Of a stretch of DNA of 64,000 nt, positions 46,649 to 55,212 are shown piece after piece. Position 1 is the stretch's first letter; each line of letters opens with the position of its first letter. The notes under the pieces were generated by a model, which saw nothing but the letters and a program-made list of their open reading frames with translations, did not search any database and was not told the DNA's origin. Made by a program: the position numbers and the translations under genes. Origin of the DNA: Blautia hominis (lineage in GTDB: Bacteria > Bacillota > Clostridia > Lachnospirales > Lachnospiraceae); the NCBI GenBank assembly GCA_002270465.1, contig NQOF01000003.1, forward strand, positions 682,001 through 746,000. Direction: 5' to 3'.

Positions 46649-47896
46649 TTGAATGAAATTAGGATAGAAGGCGGAAATCCGCTCACAGGCGAAGTAAGGA
46701 TACAAGGCTCTAAAAATGCGGCGTTGCCAATGATGGCGGCCGCTCTTTTGCATAAAGGGAAAAGTGTACTGCACCGTTGTCCAAAGATTGCGGATGTCTT
46801 TGTTATGGAAGAGATCCTGCGGGAACTTGGCATGCAGATTCAGCATGAGGGGGATACTCTGACTCTGGACCCCTCCCATGTCAGAAAGACAGAGATAGAC
46901 TGCTGTGAGGGCCAGAAAATGCGCTCCTCCGTTATTTTACTGGGAAGTCTGCTGGGCAGATACCACAATGCCTCTGTGCCCCATCCAGGGGGCTGTGTCA
47001 TAGGGGAACGCCCTATTGACCTGCACCTGTATGCCCTGGAACGGCTGGGAGCAGTATTTGAGGAAAAAGAGGGCGTTCTCACGGCCAGGACGGAGGGACT
47101 GGTTGGGAACACCATACATTTTCCAAAGGTAAGTGTGGGTGCAACCCAGAATGCTGTGCTTGCCTCCGTGCTTGCCAGCGGGATCACACGTCTGGAAGGA
47201 TGCGCCAGGGAACCGGAAGTTGTATGGCTGTGCCGTTTTCTGAATGCATGCGGTGCCAGAATTGAAGGAACAGGCAGCAGCGTCCTTACCATCACTGGGG
47301 TGGAGGAGCTGCACGGAACAGAGTTCACCGTACCTGCGGACAGGATCGTGGCGGGAACCTATGTGTGCGCCTGTGCAGCCACCAGAGGGGAGCTTGTTCT
47401 GGAGGACGCGCCTGTGGAGGAAATGGAAGCCCTCATGAGAGTGTATGAGAAAATGGGTGGACAATATGAAGTAATCGGTGGTAAACTGTCTTTGTGCAGC
47501 AAGTGGGTGCAAGTTCCGCTGAAAAGACAGTGCACGGAAGTATATCCGGGATTTCCAACGGATCTGCAGTCTCCGCTCATGGCGGTGCTGTGCACCATAC
47601 CGGGGGAGAGCTGCCTGGTGGAAACGATTTTTGAGGACAGATTTAAGACAGCATCACAGCTTCAGCACATGGGAGCAGATGTCCGGGTGGACGGCAGGAA
47701 GGCTGTTATCCGCGGCGGGACTTTACATGGGGCGGCTGTGGAGGCACAGGAACTGAGAGGCGGAGCAGCCCTTGTGATAGCAGGGCTGGCGGCGCAGGGG
47801 GAGACCCTTGTGAGGAACAGGCAGTATATTGAGCGGGGGTATGAGGACATATGCCGTGATCTATCACAGCTTGGCGCCGTAATTGAGAGAGATTAA
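46649..47896 (+). CDS. murA: UDP-GlcNAc 1-carboxyvinyltransferase
   Basis: First committed step of peptidoglycan synthesis, adding enolpyruvate to UDP-GlcNAc. 415 residues, two-domain inside-out barrel. GSKNAALP at the N-terminus carries the active-site Lys and Asn. The catalytic Cys is present in PGGCVIGERPIDLH, so the enzyme is of the fosfomycin-sensitive type. Starts with TTG 46649 behind GGAGGAAAGG. Occupies the position where murG/murB often stand in Firmicutes. Confidence 0.94.
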   Translation: MNEIRIEGGNPLTGEVRIQGSKNAALPMMAAALLHKGKSVLHRCPKIADVFVMEEILRELGMQIQHEGDTLTLDPSHVRKTEIDCCEGQKMRSSVILLGSLLGRYHNASVPHPGGCVIGERPIDLHLYALERLGAVFEEKEGVLTARTEGLVGNTIHFPKVSVGATQNAVLASVLASGITRLEGCAREPEVVWLCRFLNACGARIEGTGSSVLTITGVEELHGTEFTVPADRIVAGTYVCACAATRGELVLEDAPVEEMEALMRVYEKMGGQYEVIGGKLSLCSKWVQVPLKRQCTEVYPGFPTDLQSPLMAVLCTIPGESCLVETIFEDRFKTASQLQHMGADVRVDGRKAVIRGGTLHGAAVEAQELRGGAALVIAGLAAQGETLVRNRQYIERGYEDICRDLSQLGAVIERD

Positions 47897-47908
47897 AGGG
47901 GAACATGT

Positions 47909-48898
47909 ATGGACAGGAAAAAACACAGGATATTCTGGGGCTGCCTGGCAGCGGCCGTATTAATAGCCATTGCGGTATTCTTTACCTGCTTTCAGATTAC
48001 CAGTGTTAAAGTAGAAGGAAATCAGAATTATACGGAAGATGAAATCAAAAAGATGGTGCTGTCAGGCCCACTTTCGGGCAACTCAGTGCTTGTGAGATTT
48101 CTTAATCCTGATGAAAGAACAAAAGATGCGGAATTTATAAATAAAGTCTGGCTGGAGAGGACAAGCCGTCACAGCCTTGTGATCCATGTAAGAGAAAAAG
48201 AGCTGATCGGCTATGTGAAATTTCTGGACGGAAACCTATACTTTGACAGAAACGGGATCGTCCAGGTAAGCACCACGGATGAGTTGGAGAACATCCCCAA
48301 TGTGGAAGGGCTTGTCCTTGACAAGGTGGGGGTGGGAGAGAAGATCCCCGGACTTGACAAAGGCAGCCTGAGCCTGATTTTAAGTGTGACAAAGATGATG
48401 GAGAAGGGTGATCAGAAACCAGACAGGCTGGTACTGGATGAGAAGGGACAGCTTGTGCTCTATTACGGCAAGGTGGAAGCCCGCATGGGTTCTGACCAGA
48501 ATATGGATGAGAAAATGAGCCGGCTTCTGGGCATTATCCCACAGCTTGAAGGCATGGAAGGTGTCCTTCACCTGGAAAATGTGGATGAAACTTCAAAAAA
48601 TGTTGTCTTTGACAAGGTGCTCAGCGAGGCGGAGCAAAAGGCACTTAAGGAGAAGGAAAACGAGAACGGTGAAGGAACAGACAGCTCAGATACCGGGGAT
48701 GACGATGAGGACTCTGACAGTTCCGGTGATGAGGAATCCGGTTATGAGGATTCGGATGACGGGGATTTAGGCTACGAGGATTCGGGATACGATGATACCG
48801 GGGATGAGGATTCCGATTACAGCGGAGAGGATTCCGGCTATGAGGATGGTTCCGGATATGAAGACTATGGTTCTGATGATGGTTCCGGTGAGGAATAA
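47909..48898 (+). CDS. divIB: DivIB/FtsQ-like division protein with acidic tail
   Basis: Bitopic division protein of the FtsQ-L-B complex. 329 residues: membrane helix (about 10-28), POTRA domain starting ITSVKVEGNQNYTEDEI (about 31-100), then a beta domain with the KELIGYV segment. The last ~85 residues are a low-complexity tail of Asp, Glu, Ser, Gly and Tyr with repeats of the type GYEDS. Between murA and ftsZ, the usual place. Confidence 0.9.
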   Translation: MDRKKHRIFWGCLAAAVLIAIAVFFTCFQITSVKVEGNQNYTEDEIKKMVLSGPLSGNSVLVRFLNPDERTKDAEFINKVWLERTSRHSLVIHVREKELIGYVKFLDGNLYFDRNGIVQVSTTDELENIPNVEGLVLDKVGVGEKIPGLDKGSLSLILSVTKMMEKGDQKPDRLVLDEKGQLVLYYGKVEARMGSDQNMDEKMSRLLGIIPQLEGMEGVLHLENVDETSKNVVFDKVLSEAEQKALKEKENENGEGTDSSDTGDDDEDSDSSGDEESGYEDSDDGDLGYEDSGYDDTGDEDSDYSGEDSGYEDGSGYEDYGSDDGSGEE

Positions 48899-49256
48899 CA
48901 GCGGAATTTTGTTTTTTAGGAGACACAAATCGGGAAATTTTGATGATTTTTTTAAAATTTTTGTGAAAAAATAAATTTACCAGTTGATTAATTTTCCAAA
49001 AGACTATATTATATATCTATATGCATCATAAGGTACTTAGAATTAAAGTACCTGGGTTTTCGGGGAATTTATGATAAATACCTTTTGAGAACTTGAGCAA
49101 GAAACATAAGACAGATAAACCTGATTACAGAAAATCATACACGTCAGTGTACCCGAATGCGGATAAGATGCAGATATCTGTGTTCATGAAGAAGCAGCGA
49201 AGTGGAGTTAAAAAACCGCTTTACAACATACGAGGGAAGCTAAAGGAGGAAGTACT
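48899..49256 (+). promoter_or_regulatory. ftsZ upstream region with promoter and leader hairpin
   Basis: 358 bp without a gene. TTGATT (48984-48989) and TATTAT (49007-49012) are 17 bp apart. The transcript would begin just before a hairpin, AGGTACTT (49031-49038) with AAGTACCT (49046-49053), followed by GGGTTTTC. Leader of about 235 nt to the ftsZ start. No known riboswitch recognised. Confidence 0.55.
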
Positions 49257-50456
49257 TTGTTAGAGATAATGACAAACGAAGCTGAATCATCTGCAAAAAT
49301 TATAGTGATTGGTGTAGGTGGAGCTGGTAATAACGCAGTTAACAGAATGGTGGAAGAGGCTATCGGCGGAGTGGAATTCGTCGGAGTCAATACAGATAAA
49401 CAGGCCTTGACCTTATGCAAGGCACCGACTGTAGTGCAGATCGGTGAGAAGCTGACAAAAGGGCTTGGTGCAGGCGCAAAACCGGAAATCGGTGAAAAAG
49501 CCGCTGAGGAGAGCATCGAGGAGATCAAACAGGTACTGCAGGGCGCAGATATGGTATTTGTCACCTGTGGTATGGGCGGCGGAACCGGAACAGGTGCCGC
49601 ACCGATCGTGGCAGGCCTTGCAAAAGAAATGGGTATCCTGACCGTAGGCGTTGTCACAAAACCTTTCCGTTTTGAAGCTAAGACCCGTATGACAAACGCA
49701 CTGACAGGTATTGAAAAGTTAAAAGAAAATGTGGACACACTGATCGTCATTCCAAATGACCGTCTGCTGGAGATCGTAGACCGCCGGACAACTATGCCGG
49801 AAGCGCTCAGAAAAGCAGATGAGGTACTGCAGCAGGCCGTACAGGGCATTACAGACCTTATCAACCTGCCGGCACTGATCAATCTGGACTTCGCAGATGT
49901 TCAGACTGTCATGATCGACAAAGGTATCGCACATATCGGTATTGGTGAAGGAAAGGGCGACGACAAGGCCATGGAAGCTGTACAGCAGGCCGTATCCAGT
50001 CCGCTTCTGGAGACCACTATCGAGGGTGCTTCCCACGTTATCATCAATGTATCCGGAGATATTTCTCTTATGGATGCCAACGATGCAGCCAGCTATGTAC
50101 AGGATCTCACCGGAGAAGATACCAATATTATCTTTGGTGCCCTGTATGATGATAAAGAAGCTGATTATGTCAGAATTACTGTTATCGCTACCGGACTGGA
50201 TGATGAGACAGCAAGAAAACCAAGCGTGAGCAGAGACAAAAAAGCAGCGAGACAGGAGGAACCGGTTCAGCAGCAGACACCGGTACAGCCGCAGCAGCAG
50301 GCACCGGCATACAGCCAGCCTCAGCAGCAGCCGGCATTCAAGATGCCGTCCTTCCAGCCGCAGCAGGGCTTCGGAAGTACACAGCAGGGTACATTCACAA
50401 GTAATGTGCCGAAAAAGGATATCCAGATTCCGGATTTCCTGAAGAACAGAAGATAA
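49257..50456 (+). CDS. ftsZ: Cell division protein FtsZ
   Basis: Tubulin-like GTPase forming the Z ring. 399 residues. The GTP-binding signature [10 protein letters not shown] is near residue 105 and the T7-loop segment [11 protein letters not shown] near residue 205. The Gln/Pro-rich linker (about 325-380) leads to the conserved C-terminal peptide [11 protein letters not shown] that binds FtsA/SepF. Starts with TTG 49257 behind a strong AAAGGAGGA. Followed by a terminator. Confidence 0.98.
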   Translation: MLEIMTNEAESSAKIIVIGVGGAGNNAVNRMVEEAIGGVEFVGVNTDKQALTLCKAPTVVQIGEKLTKGLGAGAKPEIGEKAAEESIEEIKQVLQGADMVFVTCGMGGGTGTGAAPIVAGLAKEMGILTVGVVTKPFRFEAKTRMTNALTGIEKLKENVDTLIVIPNDRLLEIVDRRTTMPEALRKADEVLQQAVQGITDLINLPALINLDFADVQTVMIDKGIAHIGIGEGKGDDKAMEAVQQAVSSPLLETTIEGASHVIINVSGDISLMDANDAASYVQDLTGEDTNIIFGALYDDKEADYVRITVIATGLDDETARKPSVSRDKKAARQEEPVQQQTPVQPQQQAPAYSQPQQQPAFKMPSFQPQQGFGSTQQGTFTSNVPKKDIQIPDFLKNRR

Positions 50457-50474
50457 GCATTAAAATCACACAGG

Positions 50475-50513
50475 ATAAAAGGGCAGTCCGGGAATTATTG
50501 CGGACTGCCTTTC
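50475..50513 (+). terminator. Terminator after ftsZ
   Basis: GGCAGTCCG (50482-50490) pairs with CGGACTGCC (50501-50509), A-run before, T after. Confidence 0.75.
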
Positions 50514-50573
50514 GTGTATCAAAAGAGCCGTGTACCCTTACTTTCAGGGCGGGTGCGGCAGAGGAGAACAGCT

Positions 50574-51071
50574 ATGGATAACAAGGGACTGACCCATTTT
50601 GACGGGGAAGGCAATGCGATCATGGTGGATGTGTCCGGCAAAAATGTGACAAGCCGCACAGCCACGGCCAAAGGCAGCATCCATGTAAACCGGGAAGTTA
50701 TGGACGCTGTGGTGAATCACACAGCCAAAAAAGGCGACGTGCTGGGAGTGGCAAGAGTGGCCGGGATCATGGCGGTAAAGCAGACATCATCCCTGATTCC
50801 CATGTGCCATACACTGCTGATCAGCAAGTGCAGTGTGAACTTTGAGACAGACCGGGAGAACCTGACGATCACCGCCTTTTGTACCGTTCAGGTGGAGGGC
50901 AAGACAGGGGTAGAGATGGAAGCCCTCACAGGAGCCAGCGTGGCCCTTCTCACGATTTATGATATGTGCAAGGCCATTGACAAAAGCATGGTCCTGTCAG
51001 AAATCCATCTGGTGGAGAAAAAGGGCGGCAAAAGCGGGGATTTTTATTTTGGGTCTGATAAAAAGAAATGA
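50574..51071 (+). CDS. moaC: Cyclic pyranopterin monophosphate synthase
   Basis: Second enzyme of molybdenum-cofactor synthesis, acting with MoaA. 165 residues from ATG 50574, which follows GAGGAG; the in-frame ATG at 50514 lies in the ftsZ terminator. Family motifs: [24 protein letters not shown], and the [23 protein letters not shown]-type helix with the catalytic Lys region. Forms a pair with the next gene. Confidence 0.95.
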   Translation: MDNKGLTHFDGEGNAIMVDVSGKNVTSRTATAKGSIHVNREVMDAVVNHTAKKGDVLGVARVAGIMAVKQTSSLIPMCHTLLISKCSVNFETDRENLTITAFCTVQVEGKTGVEMEALTGASVALLTIYDMCKAIDKSMVLSEIHLVEKKGGKSGDFYFGSDKKK

Positions 51072-51096
51072 TATAAAAAAGATTGGGGGAATTTTT

Positions 51097-51588
51097 ATGA
51101 GAAGAGCAGCAGTGATAACATCAAGCGACAGCGGTTATGCAGGAGAGAGAGAGGATATGAGTGCACCTGTCATCTGTGACATTCTGGAGAAGGCAGGCTA
51201 TCAGATTACATATAAGATCCTCCTTCCTGATGAGAGAGGGATGTTAAGCCGTGAGATGGCAAGGCTGGCAGATGAAAACATCGCGGACCTGATCCTTACC
51301 ACAGGCGGAACCGGCTTTTCACCCAGAGACTGCATGCCGGAAGCCACTATGGATATCTGTGAGAGACAGGTGCCCGGTATTCCGGAAGCCATGCGGGCAT
51401 ACAGTATGCAGATCACCAAACGCGCCATGCTGAGCCGCCAGGCAGCAGGCATCAGAAAACAGGCACTGATCATCAACCTTCCGGGAAGCCCTAAGGCAGT
51501 GAGAGAATGCCTGGAATATATCCTGCCGGAATTGGAACACGGCCTGGATATCCTTCAGGGAACTGCCCACAACTGCGCTAGAACTTGA
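51097..51588 (+). CDS. mogA: MogA/MoaB-family molybdopterin adenylyltransferase
   Basis: Adenylylates molybdopterin before metal insertion. 163 residues from ATG 51097 (MRRAAVITSSDS). Motifs: LTTGGTGFSPRD and the NLPGSPKAV loop typical of the MogA/MoeA nucleotide-binding fold. 25 bp after moaC. No moaA, moaE, moeA or molybdoenzyme is within the window. Confidence 0.92.
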   Translation: MRRAAVITSSDSGYAGEREDMSAPVICDILEKAGYQITYKILLPDERGMLSREMARLADENIADLILTTGGTGFSPRDCMPEATMDICERQVPGIPEAMRAYSMQITKRAMLSRQAAGIRKQALIINLPGSPKAVRECLEYILPELEHGLDILQGTAHNCART

Positions 51589-51649
51589 CCATGGAGGACA
51601 GGCGTCTGCACAGCGGCCAGAACAGAAAGTTATAATAGCTTGAAAATAG

Positions 51650-51702
51650 ACAGGGATGTGATACGGCAGCCAGGACCAGCCGTAGGACATCCCTTTTTTT
51701 TA
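51650..51702 (+). terminator. Terminator after moaC-mogA
   Basis: AGGGATGT (51652-51659) with ACATCCCT (51687-51694), inner ACGGC/GCCGT, then eight T. Confidence 0.85.
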
Positions 51703-51712
51703 TAAAAATCTT

Positions 51713-51844
51713 GTAACTGTTCAATACCCTCACAGTTACAGGCAAAAATCCATGCAGAATCGCCTTTGACCATGGATTTTTGCTTGGCGTGGTACACTTT
51801 CTTACGGTCAGCGCAGTGAATGCGCAGATCTACGGAATAGTTAA
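51713..51844 (+). repeat. GTAAC-family intergenic repeat, copy 2
   Basis: Same orientation and length as the copies at 13044 and 58036. In this copy the GGCGATGGG segment reads GACCATGG, which breaks the ATCGCC/GGCGAT hairpin but creates a longer one, AAAAATCCATG with CATGGATTTTT. Confidence 0.85.
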
Positions 51845-51990
51845 AAAATATTTCATATGTGCACCCAAACACCCTCCGGATCCGTCTAATGTATGTAAAA
51901 GACAATGAACCGGTTCAAAATATACAGCCAGTGTACCGCTCCCAAAAGGGAAATGCCTATGGGCAGGACGCTGACAGAGAGGAGACCAGC

Positions 51991-52485
51991 ATGTGGCTTG
52001 TAAAAAAGGCCCAGAGAGGGGATGCCGATGCTTTTGTGGAGCTGATCGAGCAGAATAAACAGGCGATGTATAAAATAGCCAGAAGCTATCTGAGCTGTGA
52101 GGCGGATATTGCGGACGCTATGTCTGAGGCAGTGCTTTCGGCTTATGAGCATCTAGGAGAACTTAAATCTGCTGCGTATTTCAAAACCTGGCTCACCAGA
52201 ATCCTGATCAACTGCTGCAAAGACATCCTGCGGCAGCAGGGCAGATGCACCGTAGTGGAACAGGTGCCTGAAGAAGGAGCGGTGGAAGAAATGAAAAGCG
52301 ACAGCGGATTCACAGACCTGGTACAGGAGCTTCCGAAAGATTTCCGGATGATATTCGTCCTGTACTACGGGGAAGGCTTCTGCACCAGAGAGATAGCGGA
52401 GCTGCTTGACATCAGCGAAAATACAGTAAAGAGCCGTCTTAGAAGAGGACGGATGAAGTTGAGCGATATCTTACAGCATCAATAA
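51991..52485 (+). CDS. ECF-type RNA polymerase sigma factor
   Basis: 164 residues: region 2 (DAFVELIEQNKQAMYKIA ... YLSCEADIADAMSEA) and region 4 with the helix-turn-helix GEGFCTREIAELLDISENTVKSRLRRGRMKL. Start: GAGGAG (51979-51984) sits 6 bases before ATG 51991; earlier in-frame ATGs (51859, 51889) add residues unlike the family and lie by the repeat. 12 bp before its probable anti-sigma gene. Confidence 0.92.
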   Translation: MWLVKKAQRGDADAFVELIEQNKQAMYKIARSYLSCEADIADAMSEAVLSAYEHLGELKSAAYFKTWLTRILINCCKDILRQQGRCTVVEQVPEEGAVEEMKSDSGFTDLVQELPKDFRMIFVLYYGEGFCTREIAELLDISENTVKSRLRRGRMKLSDILQHQ

Positions 52486-52497
52486 AGGAGGCACACT

Positions 52498-53646
52498 ATG
52501 AAGTATACAGAAAACGAAATGAAACAGATCCTGGAACAGGAGATAGAGATACCGAAAAAAGTGGATGAACGCCTGCAGGACACCTACAGCCGGATCCGTA
52601 CCCAGAACAAAACAAGAACCACCCATGCCAAAAAATCCTGGCGGAAAATAACGGCAGCCGCGGCAGTGGCAGCCCTCACCTTGACTGTGACCGGCGGTAC
52701 AGCGGCAGCGGCCTACATCTCCGAGCACACAGATTTCTTCCAGGGCATGTTTGGAAACACTACAAAATCCTCCCAGGAACACACCCAGGTCCTTGCTGAC
52801 CCTGACAAAGATGACGGCATGATGGCGGACCTCCCCGGCAAAGAATACGTTCCGGTAGATGAGGAGAAAGCCGATGCACTCATAGGAGGCAATGTAACAG
52901 AGGTTAACATCACAAAAGAGATCGGTGGCCACACCCTCACCATTGAGAACATCGTCACAGACGGAAATGGCATGCTCATGTCTATGACACTGGAAAAACC
53001 GGGCGGAGTCACTGCACTGTACGCGGACGATGAGACAAACCGTACAAAAGGCGCCTATTTCTCCCCGGAGTCTAACTTCTCTTTCTTTATAGAGGACCAG
53101 AACGGAATCCCTTCCGGTGAATTTATGTATGTAGACACAGAAAAAAGCACACCTGACAAATACTACATTTACGATTATATGATATGGGGCAGCACAGAGA
53201 GCACCCCCATACAGCCCAGACTGCACATTTACACCTATCCCGTCACTTTGGGCGAGCTCCAGGAGATTAACGAGACAGACACGGAAAAGAGGGGTCAGAT
53301 AGAAGTCACAGAAGATTACGTGGACCTTCCCCAGTGTGAAAACGTCCCCATGCAGTCACTGAATCAGGATGATACCTGGATATGCTCCTATTCCCCCATC
53401 TCCATGAGCATCAACATGTCCGCCCAAGCCCCCGAAGAAGAGGCCCAGGACCCATACTGCATCAAATACATCGAACTCAAATACAAAGACGGCACCAACT
53501 ACACTATCTTTAAACAAGATGAACTGGACAACACCGGCTACATCTGCGGCGTAGACACTGAATTCCGCCTAACCTACAACCGCATCGTAAACCCCGACGA
53601 CATCTCCCAGATCATCATCAATGACAATGTTTACGATATCAACTGA
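52498..53646 (+). CDS. DUF4179-type membrane anti-sigma factor
   Basis: 382 residues. The cytoplasmic N-terminus (about 1-45, with VDERLQDTYSRIR) is the likely sigma-binding region. One membrane helix lies near 48-70 (rich in Ala and Thr), then an extracytoplasmic DUF4179-like sensor domain. It is co-transcribed with the ECF sigma factor (12 bp, AAAGGAGG). The signal sensed is unknown. The last ~250 bp are C-rich and G-poor (53581-53640: 19 C, 8 G), as in the adjoining intergenic island. Confidence 0.85.
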   Translation: MKYTENEMKQILEQEIEIPKKVDERLQDTYSRIRTQNKTRTTHAKKSWRKITAAAAVAALTLTVTGGTAAAAYISEHTDFFQGMFGNTTKSSQEHTQVLADPDKDDGMMADLPGKEYVPVDEEKADALIGGNVTEVNITKEIGGHTLTIENIVTDGNGMLMSMTLEKPGGVTALYADDETNRTKGAYFSPESNFSFFIEDQNGIPSGEFMYVDTEKSTPDKYYIYDYMIWGSTESTPIQPRLHIYTYPVTLGELQEINETDTEKRGQIEVTEDYVDLPQCENVPMQSLNQDDTWICSYSPISMSINMSAQAPEEEAQDPYCIKYIELKYKDGTNYTIFKQDELDNTGYICGVDTEFRLTYNRIVNPDDISQIIINDNVYDIN

Positions 53647-53709
53647 TCGAATCACCCACACAAAAGAATTTAACAAAACAGCATCAATCAATATCAAAAC
53701 CTAAAATAC

Positions 53710-53750
53710 AAAGAGTTGATCTCCTTTTTCCGGAAATCAACTCTTTTTTA
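53710..53750 (+). terminator. Terminator after the sigma/anti-sigma operon
   Basis: AAAGAGTTGAT (53710-53720) with ATCAACTCTTT (53736-53746), followed by more T. Confidence 0.85.
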
Positions 53751-53934
53751 ACAGCAAATTAAATTCATCAAATCAATAAAAGTAAATCAACCATCCCCAA
53801 AATCAAATAGATACCCTCAAAATAAATGTTCAAAAACACATTTCGCCAAATACATTCCTCCCGCCCAATACATTCTTTCCCTCATATGGAAGTACACTCC
53901 CCACCATACAGAAAACCATCCGTCGCCACTACCA

Positions 53935-54137
53935 GGAGAAAGGGAGGGCCAGGGGGCCGGGATGCCTCTTTAGTCAGGCGAGGTTAAGCGGAGTGAGTCG
54001 AAGATCCACCTGCCCCAGACACTTGGTGAGGAAGCCTTTGCTGACGAATCTAGTGACTGGGAGCAGGTTAGCTGAGACGCACGGAGCCTCGAGCAGGACT
54101 AAAGAGGCATCCCGGCCCCCTGGCCCTCCCTTTCTCC
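53935..54137 (+). ncRNA. Structured palindromic element B (shared core with element A)
   Basis: Perfect 41 bp arms (53935-53975 with 54097-54137), unrelated in sequence to the arms of element A. The core boxes are the same as in A: GCGAGGTTAAG (53978), GATCCACC (54003), GGTTAGCT (54066) and TCGAGC (54089), with spacings differing by one base. An inner stem ACCTGCCCCAG with CTGGGAGCAGGT (54008-54018 with 54057-54068) replaces the A-specific stem at the same place, so pairing is kept while sequence changes. Outer flanks also agree: CCA before the left arm and GT(T/C)C after the right arm. Function unknown; not a family I recognise. Confidence 0.62.
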
Positions 54138-54187
54138 GTCCGTGAGCCACCAATGCAATGCAGCCCCCGCAATCCACGAATCAACTC

Positions 54188-55057
54188 TTACCTCCCCAAT
54201 TTCTCCCGAACAACCTCCACCGGCATCTCCCTCCCCGTCCATATCCGAAACGCCTCCGCTCCCTGATACAACAGCATAGCATACCCATTAAACCCCTTAC
54301 ACCCAGCCTCTTTTGCCATCCGCAGCAGCCGCGTCTCCCACGGATTATACACAATATCCCCCACAGCCAGTCCTTCATGCAGGTAATCCTTTCCGGGCAG
54401 AATACACCCTTCCTCATCCGGTGCCATCCCCACGGAAGTAGCATTCACAAGCAGCACACTCTCCCTCAGACTTTTCTTGAGCCGGTCTTTATCCTCATTA
54501 TCACAGAGCAGGATCTCACACCCCGTCTCCTTTTTTAGACGCCGGATCAGGTCTTTCATCCGGGGCAGATACTTGCTGGTCATTCTGGCAAATACATAAA
54601 TCCTGCCGGCCCCGTCAAGCGCCGCCTGTGTACAGATAGCCGTGGCAGCCCCTCCAATCCCCATGAGCGTAATACATTTTCCCGCCACATCAATATCCTG
54701 TTCCCTCACGGCCCGCATAAATCCAATGCCGTCCGTGTTATGCCCAATCAGCTTTCCCTCCCGGTTCTCTACAGTATTGACTGCGCCGATCAGCCTTGCG
54801 GCAGGGGACAGCTCATCCAGATATTCCAATATCTTATTTTTATTGGGCATAGTCAGATTAAATCCCTTTACGTGGAGCGTACGAAGTCCTTTTACCGCAT
54901 CTTCCAAAGTCTCCTCATTTACATCAAAACAAAGATAGACAAAATCAAGTCCCAGAGCCTGGAAACTGGTATTATGCATCATAGGGGAAATGCTGTGTTT
55001 CACCGGGCTTCCCAGTAGTCCGGTAAGCTGTGTATATCCTGTAATTGGTATCATCAT
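54188..55057 (-). CDS. aroE: Shikimate dehydrogenase
   Basis: NADPH-dependent reduction of 3-dehydroshikimate in aromatic amino-acid synthesis. 289 residues. Substrate motifs: SPVKHSISPMMHN near the N-terminus, FNLTMPNKNKI (a variant of NVTxPxK with the catalytic Lys retained) and HNTDGIGF with the catalytic Asp. The nucleotide fold reads LMGIGGAATAI (usual GxGGxxxA). AAGGATG precedes ATG. The + strand of its 3' third is extremely C-rich (54181-54240: 31 C, 4 G). Divergent from aroD. Confidence 0.94.
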   Translation of the reverse strand: MMIPITGYTQLTGLLGSPVKHSISPMMHNTSFQALGLDFVYLCFDVNEETLEDAVKGLRTLHVKGFNLTMPNKNKILEYLDELSPAARLIGAVNTVENREGKLIGHNTDGIGFMRAVREQDIDVAGKCITLMGIGGAATAICTQAALDGAGRIYVFARMTSKYLPRMKDLIRRLKKETGCEILLCDNEDKDRLKKSLRESVLLVNATSVGMAPDEEGCILPGKDYLHEGLAVGDIVYNPWETRLLRMAKEAGCKGFNGYAMLLYQGAEAFRIWTGREMPVEVVREKLGR

Positions 55058-55153
55058 TTTTCATCCTTTCCTGGTGTGTTTCTTTATGTTCTGTCGTTCG
55101 TTCCATACAGCAGATATCTGCATTAATTTAAAGTGTAAAAGGAAACTTCCATG

Positions 55154-55180
55154 GTGTCAAGAGAAAAAGTATGCTATAAT
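55154..55180 (+). promoter_or_regulatory. aroD promoter
   Basis: Consensus TATAAT (55175-55180); the best -35 is GTGTCA (55154-55159), 15 bp away. AGGAGG-type ribosome site follows closely. Confidence 0.5.
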
Positions 55181-55212
55181 AGCGGCAGAAATCACCAGGA
55201 GGAGAAAGAATC

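Larger units (their letters stand above)
53647..54187. other. Intergenic island between the anti-sigma gene and aroE
   Basis: 540 bp without a supported gene: a terminator, an A/C-rich stretch with very few G (53750-53930), then the palindromic element B. Open frames in it follow from the palindrome and composition. Confidence 0.7.

Noticed and set aside
51859-51990. Longer N-terminus for the ECF sigma factor
   Set aside because: The extra residues do not resemble the family, overlap the end of the promoter region and lack a ribosome site, while ATG 51991 has a well-placed GAGGAG.
54031-54050. Hammerhead ribozyme signature (CTGACGA in element B)
   Set aside because: No matching GAAA box and cleavage triplet at the right places, and element A lacks the motif at the equivalent position.
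21020-54137. Integron attC sites
   Set aside because: Variable complementary arms recall attC, but the simple GTTRRRY/RYYYAAC ends are not present and there is no integrase or cassette array. The conserved core lies inside rather than at the ends.
53974-54177. 67-residue minus-strand open frame over element B
   Set aside because: Lies inside the palindrome and has no ribosome site.
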